11,194 nucleotides of DNA from DATEJJ01 sp039649115 (GTDB lineage Bacteria; Actinomycetota; Actinomycetes; Mycobacteriales; Micromonosporaceae). The stretch spans positions 1 through 11,194 of the forward strand of contig JBBWZQ010000105.1 in the NCBI GenBank assembly GCA_039649115.1. The letters run 5' to 3'. Shown here in pieces: positions 5,997-11,194 of the stretch (position 1 is the first letter of the stretch; each line of letters begins with the position of its first letter). The position numbers and the translations under genes are program-made. The notes under the pieces are model-generated. The model was given only the letters and a program-made list of their open reading frames with translations. It had not been told where the DNA came from and did no database searches.

Positions 5997-7009
5997 GTCT
6001 CCGCGCCCGGGTCGCGCTGCTCGTCGCGGTCGTCCTCGTCGCGGCGCTGGGCGCCGCCGGCTACGTGGCCTACGCGCGGCACCGCCAGGCCAGCGAGGCC
6101 GCACACGCGCCGGGCGTGGCCACGACGAGCCTCGCCGCGGTCACCAACGTGCCGCACCTGGTGTTCCGCAGCACCGCGCTGGGCAACGGGTACGGTGAGG
6201 TGGCGCTGGTGCCACTGTCCAATCCGGACGGTCCGCGCGCGTTCACCGGCACCCCGTGCGACCGCGTGTACGCCCGTGGCGGCGTCGCGATCTGCCTGGC
6301 GGCCCGGCGCGCGGCCGTCACCACGTACCAGTCGCAACTGCTCGGACCGGCCTTCAAGCCGCTGCGGAACCTGCCGCTGTCGGGCCTGCCCAGCCGCGCC
6401 CGGCTCTCCCCCGACGGCACGCTGACCGCGACGACCACCTTCGTGTACGGCGACTCCTACACCAACCCCGGCCAGTTCTCCACCCGCACCCTCCTGGTGC
6501 GCGCGACGGGGCAGCAGGTGGCCGACATCGAGCAGTTCCGGCTGCTCGTCGACGGGCGCCCACTGACCACAAAGGACCGCAACATGTGGGGCGTCACGTT
6601 CGCCGACGACGACACGTTCTACGCGACCGCCGCGTCCGGCGCCAGGACCTGGCTCGTGCGCGGCAGCCTGGCCAGCGGCACGATGACCGCGCTGCGCGCC
6701 GACGTGGAGTGCCCGTCGCTGTCGCCGGACCACACCCGGATCGCCTTCAAGAAGCGGGGCGCCCTGTCCCGCGGGCACTGGCGGCTCGCGGTGTACGACC
6801 TCACGACCGGCCGGGAGACACTGCTCGCCGAACAGCGCAGCGTGGACGACCAGGTGGAGTGGTTGGACAACAACACCATCGTGTACGGGCTGCCGCGCAC
6901 CGCGGCGAACGGGGCCGACACGGACGATGTCTGGGCGGTACCGGCCGACGGCTCGGGTGCCGCACGCGTGTTCGTCCACGATGCCTGGTCCCCCGCCGTC
7001 ATCCCTTGA
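5993..7009 (+). CDS. Membrane-anchored TolB-like beta-propeller protein
   Basis: A 338-residue protein with one N-terminal hydrophobic segment (about 7-28) after a short basic start. It probably acts as a signal anchor holding the rest outside the cell. The body shows propeller-blade motifs of the TolB/WD40-like type: LSPDGT (138-143), CPSLSPDHTRIAF (240-252), a blade with WRLAVYDLTTGRETLL, VEWLDNNTIVYG (288-299), and DDVWAVPADGSG (311-322). No catalytic motif is visible, so a binding or scaffolding role is likely. The GTG start overlaps the MFS stop as GTGA, with no separate ribosome site, which indicates translational coupling. This pairing suggests that it works with the transporter at the cell surface. 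The last 11 bases overlap the convergent toxin gene. The fold assignment is reasonable; the function is unknown. Confidence 0.82.
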   Translation: MSLRARVALLVAVVLVAALGAAGYVAYARHRQASEAAHAPGVATTSLAAVTNVPHLVFRSTALGNGYGEVALVPLSNPDGPRAFTGTPCDRVYARGGVAICLAARRAAVTTYQSQLLGPAFKPLRNLPLSGLPSRARLSPDGTLTATTTFVYGDSYTNPGQFSTRTLLVRATGQQVADIEQFRLLVDGRPLTTKDRNMWGVTFADDDTFYATAASGARTWLVRGSLASGTMTALRADVECPSLSPDHTRIAFKKRGALSRGHWRLAVYDLTTGRETLLAEQRSVDDQVEWLDNNTIVYGLPRTAANGADTDDVWAVPADGSGAARVFVHDAWSPAVIP

Positions 7010-7415
7010 CGGCAGTGAACAGCCAGTCCTCGGTCAACGGTGCCGGTGGCGGGCCCGCGCGCAGCCATGCATGCAGCGCGTCGATGAGCGGGCCCGGGTT
7101 CTGCCGGGAGCGGGGAAACGTGCGGCTGCTGGTGAAGAGGAGTCCGGCGGCGGCACCGCCTGCCTGCAGCGTCCGCAACATGATCGGCCGGAAGTCCCGC
7201 ACGTTCTCGGTGAGGAGCCAGCTTCCGTCGGCCGCGCACCAGGCGAACAGGTCATCGTCTGTCATCGCCCGCAGATCGGTTCGCTCCGCCACCGCGACGA
7301 CGTCATGCTCCCGCTCCCGCAACGCCGCCGCGATGACGGGCGAGAACATCTCGTCCAGTATCAGCCGGGTCGGCTTGGACCGGCTCGCAGCCGCCACCCG
7401 TTTGCGCGGTGTCAC
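6999..7415 (-). CDS. DUF5615-family PIN-like toxin
   Basis: A 138-residue protein of the compact PIN-like group (DUF5615), predicted to be an RNase toxin. Acidic residues sit where the family places its metal site: LILDEMFSP with Asp21 and Glu22, the TDDDLF stretch (52-57), and LLTENVRDF (67-75) with Glu70 and Asp74. The family more often shows T-x-D-x-DF, so the TENVRDF form is a variant. The GTG start overlaps the antitoxin stop as GTGA (7412-7415) without its own ribosome site, so toxin synthesis should depend on antitoxin translation. The first 16 residues are a basic extension before the fold. The gene lies last in the minus-strand run and its end overlaps the TolB-like gene by 11 bases. 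Toxicity and target are inferred from the family. Confidence 0.82.
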   Translation of the reverse strand: MTPRKRVAAASRSKPTRLILDEMFSPVIAAALREREHDVVAVAERTDLRAMTDDDLFAWCAADGSWLLTENVRDFRPIMLRTLQAGGAAAGLLFTSSRTFPRSRQNPGPLIDALHAWLRAGPPPAPLTEDWLFTAVKG

Positions 7416-7834
7416 GCGATCAGTTGCTGCTGGACCCGCCAGGCACGTTCGGCACGTACCGAGGCGTCATCCGCGGCGGCGATCTCCGCATCGATCTCGT
7501 CCCCATGGTCCGCGTAGTAGCTGACCGCGGTGGTGATCCGGTTGACGTCGAGGGCGAACACCTCGGCGGCCGCCTCCAGCGCGGCAGGCCCGCGCTCGTC
7601 GACCTCGCGCAGGAACTTCACGATCTCCCAGATATCCGGACCGTAGGCCAGCGCCGCCCGGCGGCCGGTCGGCCCGTCCTTGAAGATCACTCCGGGATGA
7701 TCGGCCATCCGCAGGCCCTCGTCAACGAGACGTTGCGCCAGGGCCGACGTGTTGGCGCCGGTCGTGGCGGCGGCATGACGCCGCAGCCGCGCCAGCAGCG
7801 CCGGGTCGAACCGGATCGACAGCGGAGTGGTCAT
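7412..7834 (-). CDS. Antitoxin with RHH-like N-terminus and DUF433-like C-terminus
   Basis: A 140-residue protein upstream of and overlapping the PIN-like toxin. Residues 4-42 look like a ribbon-helix-helix DNA-binding unit (strand PLSIRFDP at 4-11, then two helices to LVDEGLRM). Residues 46-125 resemble the DUF433-type domain that commonly accompanies DUF5615 toxins: HPGVIFKDGPTGRRAALAYG (46-65), a helix with WEIVKFLRE, and a helical repeat with FALDVNRITTAVSYYADHGD. It should bind and neutralise the toxin and repress its own promoter. The ATG at 7834 fits the RHH start; the frame stays open upstream but only as antisense to the aminotransferase. No Shine-Dalgarno sequence is present, and TACACT ends 7 bases upstream, implying a leaderless mRNA and its own promoter in the 44-base gap. 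Confidence 0.82.
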   Translation of the reverse strand: MTTPLSIRFDPALLARLRRHAAATTGANTSALAQRLVDEGLRMADHPGVIFKDGPTGRRAALAYGPDIWEIVKFLREVDERGPAALEAAAEVFALDVNRITTAVSYYADHGDEIDAEIAAADDASVRAERAWRVQQQLIA

Positions 7835-7841
7835 GTACGAC

Positions 7842-7847
7842 AGTGTA
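7842..7847 (-). promoter_or_regulatory. Candidate -10 box of the toxin-antitoxin operon
   Basis: On the minus strand this is TACACT, followed by 7 bases and the ATG at 7834, the spacing expected for a leaderless transcript. CATGTA occurs twice around it on the plus strand (7832-7837 and 7851-7856) and could mark antitoxin half-sites. No clear -35 box is seen. Confidence 0.45.
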
Positions 7848-7878
7848 GCGCATGTATTACAACGTCGGATGGGTCCGG

Positions 7879-9003
7879 CTACAGGGCCTCGGCGAGGGTG
7901 CCGGCGACGCGCTCCTGCTGCTCCGGGGTGATCTGCGGGAACAGCGGGAGGGACAGGATCTCGGTGGCGGCCAGTTCCGCGTTCGGGAAGGAGCCGACCG
8001 GGTACCCGAGCCCGGCGAACGCCGGGGTGAGGTGGACCGGGTAGGGGTAGTGGATGCCGGCGCCGATCCCGGCCGCGTTGAGCTTCGCGAGCACCGCGTC
8101 CCGCCGGGTCGGGCTCCCGTCGCCGGCCACCCGCACGACGTACAGGTGCCAGACGTGCTCGTTGCCCTCCAGCGTCACCGGCCGCACCACGTCCACAGAG
8201 GACAGTAGGTCGTCGTAGCGCGCCGCGGCGGCCCGGCGCGCCTCGTTCCAGGCCGCCAGCCGGGACAGCTTCGCGCGCAGTACCACGGCCTGCAGCCCGT
8301 CCAGCCGGCTGTTGACGCCGATCAGTTCGTGCACGTACTTCTTCAGGCCGCCGTGGCTGCCCAGCGTCCGTACCGTCGTCGCGAGGGCCTCGTCGGCGGC
8401 GACCACGGCACCGGCGTCGCCATACGCGCCGAGGTTCTTGCCGGGGTAGAAGCTGGTCGCCGCGATGCCCTGCGCGCCGGCGCCCTCCCCGAACCGCGTC
8501 GCGCCCTGGCACTGCGCCGCGTCCTCCACAATGGACACGCCGGTCCGGCCCAGCTCGTGCAGGCCGATGCGCAGCCGCTCCACCGAGGCGAGCTGCCCGT
8601 ACAGGTGCACCGGCACGATCGCGCGGGTGAGGTCGGTGACCGCGTTCAGGCCTGCGTCGACGTCGATCAGGTACGTGAGCGGGTTGACGTCCACGAGCAC
8701 CACGCCGGCGCCGGTGCGCGCGACGGCCTCCGCGGTGGCCACGAACGTGTTCGCCGGGACGATCACCTCGCTGCCCGGGCCCACGCCCACGGCGCGCAGG
8801 GCCAGCTCCACCGCGTCGGTACCGTTGGCCACGCCCACGCAGTGCGGCACGCCGGAGAAGCTCGCGTACTCCCGCTCGAACGCAGCCACCTCGGTACCGC
8901 CGATGAAGGCGGTGTCCGCGATGACGCGCTTGAAGCCGGCCTCCACCTCCTCGGCCACTTCCGCGTGGGCCGCCGCGAGGTCGACAAGCGGGATGATGCT
9001 CAT
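7879..9003 (-). CDS. DegT/DnrJ/EryC1/StrS aminotransferase, probably 3-aminotransferase type
   Basis: A 374-residue PLP enzyme that should move an amino group from glutamate or glutamine to a keto group of a nucleotide-linked sugar in the cytosol. The PLP lysine is Lys189 in SFYPGKNLGAYGDAG (185-199). Asp161 in VEDAAQ (159-164) would contact the cofactor ring nitrogen. Substrate-binding segments include IPLVDLAAAH at the start, VGVANGTDAVELAL (56-69), IVPANTFVATAEAV (81-94), and the C-terminal GIHYPYPVHLTPAF stretch. The SFYPGKNLGA form matches 3-aminotransferases such as FdtB, QdtB, DesV and WbpE; the exact sugar is not determined. GGGGAG (9013-9018 on the opposite strand) lies 9 bases before the ATG. 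It follows the NeuD-like gene by 51 bases, so an operon is likely. The acyltransferase at 4050-4643 is a plausible next enzyme. Confidence 0.92.
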   Translation of the reverse strand: MSIIPLVDLAAAHAEVAEEVEAGFKRVIADTAFIGGTEVAAFEREYASFSGVPHCVGVANGTDAVELALRAVGVGPGSEVIVPANTFVATAEAVARTGAGVVLVDVNPLTYLIDVDAGLNAVTDLTRAIVPVHLYGQLASVERLRIGLHELGRTGVSIVEDAAQCQGATRFGEGAGAQGIAATSFYPGKNLGAYGDAGAVVAADEALATTVRTLGSHGGLKKYVHELIGVNSRLDGLQAVVLRAKLSRLAAWNEARRAAAARYDDLLSSVDVVRPVTLEGNEHVWHLYVVRVAGDGSPTRRDAVLAKLNAAGIGAGIHYPYPVHLTPAFAGLGYPVGSFPNAELAATEILSLPLFPQITPEQQERVAGTLAEAL

Positions 9004-9031
9004 GGTCGTGCTCTCCCCTGCGTCGCTGGCT

Positions 9032-9082
9032 GTGTCGTCACTTGCGCTGTGTCATCACTTGCACTGAGTCATCACCTGCACT
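9032..9082. repeat. Three imperfect 17-base tandem repeats over the end of the NeuD-like gene
   Basis: The units at 9032-9048, 9049-9065 and 9066-9082 differ at a few positions from the form GTGTCATCACTTGCACT. They span the last codons and the stop (9055-9057) of the NeuD-like gene and run into the gap before the aminotransferase start. Because 17 is not a multiple of three, each copy shifts the reading frame. Copy-number change would therefore alter the C-terminal tail of the protein and the spacing to the next gene. Confidence 0.8.
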
Positions 9083-9714
9083 GGTGCCTCGCGCAGGTAC
9101 CGGGCCGGGTTGCCGGCCCACACCTGCCCCGGTGGAACGTCGCGCAGCACGACCGAGCCGAGCCCGACCAGCGCGCCGGCGCCGATCGTCACTGACTCGC
9201 GGATCAGCGCGCCGGCGCCGATGTAGGAGCCGGCGGCGAGGAGCACGCCGCCGCCCAGCCGCACCCCCGAGGCGAGCGTCACGAAGTCCGCCACCGCGTC
9301 GTCGTGGGTCAGCACGGCCTGCGGCATGACCGCCACGTGCGCGCCCACCGTCACGTCGGCGGTGAGCACGGCGCCGGCCAGCAGGACCGATCCGGGGCCG
9401 ACCACGCAGCCGGCACCCACCTCGGCGCTGGGATGCACGACGGTGGCGTACCGGTCCGGCGGCAGGTCCAGCCGCCGCACGACCCGCGCGCGGGCGGCGT
9501 AGTCGCGCGGGTTTCCCACGCAGACCACCACGGACGCGTCCATCCCCCGGGCCGCGGACAGCTCGTCGAGGACGGGCAGCCCGGACCGCACCTGTCCGTG
9601 CAGGGCCGGATCGTCGTCCAGGAAGCCGAGCAGCCGCCAGCCGGACCCGGCCCGTACGGCCGCCGCGGTCTCCCGGGCGAAGCCGCCGGCGCCCGCGATG
9701 ACGAGATCCCTCAC
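9055..9714 (-). CDS. NeuD/PglD-like sugar N- or O-acyltransferase
   Basis: A 219-residue two-domain acyltransferase. The N-terminal Rossmann-like sugar-nucleotide domain begins LVIAGAGGFARETAAAV (4-20), continues with LLGFLDDD, and carries CVGNP further on. The C-terminal left-handed beta-helix starts near HPSAEVGAGCVVGPGSVL and ends with the family motif VWAGNPARYLRE. His137 in LTHDD matches the catalytic histidine position of PglD and NeuD proteins. The GTG start overlaps the stop of the upstream aminotransferase (GTGA, 9711-9714), the coupling expected for an enzyme acetylating that protein's 4-amino-sugar product, as PglD follows PglE in bacillosamine synthesis. An open frame continues upstream but only as antisense-free shadow of the aminotransferase. 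The final residues (VQVMTQCK) come from the 17-base tandem repeat and are probably not part of the fold. Confidence 0.9.
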   Translation of the reverse strand: MRDLVIAGAGGFARETAAAVRAGSGWRLLGFLDDDPALHGQVRSGLPVLDELSAARGMDASVVVCVGNPRDYAARARVVRRLDLPPDRYATVVHPSAEVGAGCVVGPGSVLLAGAVLTADVTVGAHVAVMPQAVLTHDDAVADFVTLASGVRLGGGVLLAAGSYIGAGALIRESVTIGAGALVGLGSVVLRDVPPGQVWAGNPARYLREAPVQVMTQCK

Positions 9715-10898
9715 GGGGCCGCCAGCCGGCGCAACAGGCCGACGATGTACTCCTGATCGTCCTCGGTGAGCGCGTGGTGCAGCGGCAGGATCAGCGACTC
9801 CCGGGTCAGCCGTTCGGTGTTCGGCAGGCCTTCGGCCGGCCCAGCGCCCGCCGCCTGTCCAGCAGGCCGCGCATAGGCCGGTTCGAGGTGGGCGGCCATG
9901 ATGCCGCGGCGGGCGGAGACCCCGGCGGCGGCCAGCTCGCGCAGTGTCTCGTCGCGGCTGGTGCCGAACTCCGGCTCCAGCAGGACCCAGAACGACTGGA
10001 AGTTGGTTTCCCCGTACGGCGGATCGGTGACCGCGCGCACCGCCGGTACCCCTCGCAGAAGCTCGTGGTAGCGGGCCGCGAGGGCCCGGCGCTGGGCGAC
10101 CAGCGCGGCCAGGCGGCCCAACTGCACCAGGCCGACCGCGGCCTGGATGTCGGTCATCCGGAAGTTGTACCCGGTCTCCAGGTAGGCCTCCAGGACGGGC
10201 TGTGCGCTGGCGTGGCGTTCGGCGGCCGAGACGTTCATCCCGTGCTCGCGCAGCCGGCGCAGGCGCACCGCCCACTCCGCGTCGTCGGTGGTGAGCATCC
10301 CGCCCTCGCCGGTGGTGATCACCTTGCGTGGGTGGAACGACCAGGCGGCGATCAGCGCGCCGACGCCGACCGGTTGCCCGTAGGCGGTGGAGCCGGCGGC
10401 ACACGCGGCGTCCTCCACCAGCCCGACGCCCCAGCCCTGGCACGCCTCGCGCAGCGCGCGCACGTCGGCCGGCACGCCGCCCTGGTGCACCGCGACGACC
10501 GCCCGGGTGCGCGGCGTGCGCACCGCGTCGATCGTCTCCACGGTGAGGTTGCCGGTGGCCAGCTCGACGTCGGCGAAGACCGGCGTGGCGCCGACGTAGC
10601 GGGCCGCGTTGGCGGTCTCTATGAACGACAGCGACGGCACGACGACCTCGTCGCCCGGCCCCACGCCCAGCGCGATCAGCGCCAGGTGCAGCCCGGTGGT
10701 GCAGGAGCTGACCGCGATGCCGTGCGCGGCACCGACCCTGGCCGCGAACGCCTGCTCGAACTCGGCCACCCGCGGGCCCTGGGCCACCCAGCCGGAGCGC
10801 ACCGCCTCGGCGGCGGCCTGCGCCTCCTCCTCACCGAGGTACGGCAGCATCACCGGGATCTTGCGGTCCACTGTGGACATCCTCGGGTCCGGTGTCAC
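9711..10898 (-). CDS. DegT/DnrJ/EryC1/StrS aminotransferase, probably 4-aminotransferase type
   Basis: A 395-residue PLP-dependent sugar aminotransferase. Lys192 in WSFHPRKVITTGEGGML (186-202) is the PLP lysine and Asp163 in VEDAAC (161-166) the ring-nitrogen partner. IAVSSCTTGLHLAL (61-74) and VVVPSLSFIETANA (85-98) are the phosphate- and substrate-binding segments. SFHPRK-x-ITTGEGGM is typical of C4 aminotransferases such as perosamine, PglE and ArnB-like enzymes, unlike the SFYPGKN type of the other copy here. An Ala/Gly/Pro-rich insertion lies between EPAY and LPNTE near residue 330. I chose the GTG at 10898: GGAGG lies about 8 bases upstream and the GTGA overlap with the upstream epimerase stop (10895-10898) is typical of this operon. 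An ATG six codons downstream is an alternative. Its product is probably acetylated by the coupled NeuD-like enzyme. Confidence 0.92.
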   Translation of the reverse strand: MTPDPRMSTVDRKIPVMLPYLGEEEAQAAAEAVRSGWVAQGPRVAEFEQAFAARVGAAHGIAVSSCTTGLHLALIALGVGPGDEVVVPSLSFIETANAARYVGATPVFADVELATGNLTVETIDAVRTPRTRAVVAVHQGGVPADVRALREACQGWGVGLVEDAACAAGSTAYGQPVGVGALIAAWSFHPRKVITTGEGGMLTTDDAEWAVRLRRLREHGMNVSAAERHASAQPVLEAYLETGYNFRMTDIQAAVGLVQLGRLAALVAQRRALAARYHELLRGVPAVRAVTDPPYGETNFQSFWVLLEPEFGTSRDETLRELAAAGVSARRGIMAAHLEPAYARPAGQAAGAGPAEGLPNTERLTRESLILPLHHALTEDDQEYIVGLLRRLAAP

Positions 10899-11194
10899 TG
10901 GGTCGCCTCCCGGTTGCCACGCCACCACTCGACCAGACCCTCGAGCCCCTCGCTCAGGCCGATCTCGGCGCGGAAGCCGAGCAGGCGCTGCGCGGCGCCG
11001 GTGTCGGCCAGCCGGCGGGTCACCGCGTTGACCGTGCGCGCCGGGCCGAACTCGGGTGCCAGCTCCGACTTCATCACCTCGGTCAGCGCCTGTGCCAGCT
11101 CGCGCAGGCTCGTCTCGGTGCCGGAGGCGACGTTGAACACGTCGTCGGTGACGTCCGCCTCGGCGGCCAGGATGTTGGCGCGGGCGATGTCGGC
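10895..11194 (-). CDS. NAD-dependent epimerase/dehydratase (extended SDR), C-terminal part only
   Basis: The last 99 residues of an extended short-chain dehydrogenase-type nucleotide-sugar epimerase or dehydratase; the rest lies beyond the right edge. The visible part begins ADIARANILAAE, the helix that in the family follows the V-H-V-x-D motif. It continues with VFNVASGTETSLRELAQAL, the usual sugar-nucleotide-proximal strand and helix, and ends RLLGFRAEIGLSEGLEGLVEWW, the typical C-terminus. The nucleotide-binding glycine motif and the Tyr-x-x-x-Lys catalytic pair are not in view, so I cannot tell a 4-epimerase from a 4,6-dehydratase. A GTG within this stretch could be mistaken for a start, but homology continues upstream of it to the edge. 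The stop overlaps the next gene's GTG, so this heads the visible operon and probably supplies the keto-sugar or its precursor. Confidence 0.87.
   Translation of the reverse strand, partial: ADIARANILAAEADVTDDVFNVASGTETSLRELAQALTEVMKSELAPEFGPARTVNAVTRRLADTGAAQRLLGFRAEIGLSEGLEGLVEWWRGNREATQ

Noticed and set aside
7835..8512. Upstream extension of the antitoxin frame
   Set aside because: It lies across the 3' half of the aminotransferase gene on the same strand in another frame. The RHH pattern begins at the ATG at 7834.
9715..10443. Upstream extension of the NeuD-like gene
   Set aside because: It lies within the aminotransferase gene in a different frame and lacks any domain. The GTG at 9714 begins the conserved Rossmann-like strand.
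10866..10878. GTCCAC-T-GTGGAC palindrome near the start of the 4-aminotransferase type gene
   Set aside because: It lies within codons inside an operon with a coupled start, so an operator role is unlikely. A similar CCACTGT/ACAGTGG pair occurs inside the lipoprotein gene.
1..11194. CRISPR array, tRNA, rRNA, insertion sequence, attachment site
   Set aside because: I saw no regularly spaced repeats, no RNA gene signatures, no transposase and no flanking duplications.

Overview
The window has very high G+C, with GTG starts, strong G/C bias at third codon positions and GTGA start/stop overlaps. This points to an actinobacterium. The style would suit Micromonosporaceae or a related family, but that placement is a guess from composition and gene content. 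No rRNA, tRNA, CRISPR, insertion sequence or phage gene is visible.

Layout. Bases 1-2109 hold a HxlR-type regulator (cut by the left edge), a divergent glyoxalase/VOC protein that shares a palindromic promoter with it, and a convergent orphan xylose-type sugar-binding lipoprotein. Bases 2110-2523 are non-coding and lead into a polyprenyl-phosphate sugar transferase (2524-4056), the enzyme class that starts a surface polysaccharide or glycan repeat unit. A WbpD/FdtC-like sugar N-acyltransferase (4050-4643) converges on it. A plus-strand pair follows: an MFS transporter and a membrane-anchored TolB-like propeller protein (4755-7009). From 6999 to the right edge everything is on the minus strand. 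Read in the direction of transcription, this is an NAD-dependent epimerase/dehydratase (cut by the edge), a DegT-family aminotransferase, a NeuD/PglD-like acyltransferase, a second DegT-family aminotransferase, and then a two-gene toxin-antitoxin module (RHH/DUF433-like antitoxin, DUF5615 PIN-like toxin).

How the genes fit together. The core is part of a cell-surface glycan locus. The sugar transferase would load the first sugar phosphate onto undecaprenyl phosphate. Two aminotransferase/N-acyltransferase combinations suggest that the glycan carries two N-acylated amino-deoxy sugars. One combination looks like a 4-amino type (9711-10898 with 9055-9714, translationally coupled). The other looks like a 3-amino type (7879-9003, perhaps with 4050-4643). 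Nucleotidyltransferase, 4,6-dehydratase, ketoisomerase, flippase and polymerase genes are not in view and should lie beyond the edges. The toxin-antitoxin pair at the end of the minus-strand run, and the sharp third-position G+C change inside the sugar transferase, suggest that the locus has been assembled or exchanged in pieces. I see no convincing wholly new system. The least explained elements are the MFS/TolB-like pair and the embedded toxin-antitoxin unit.
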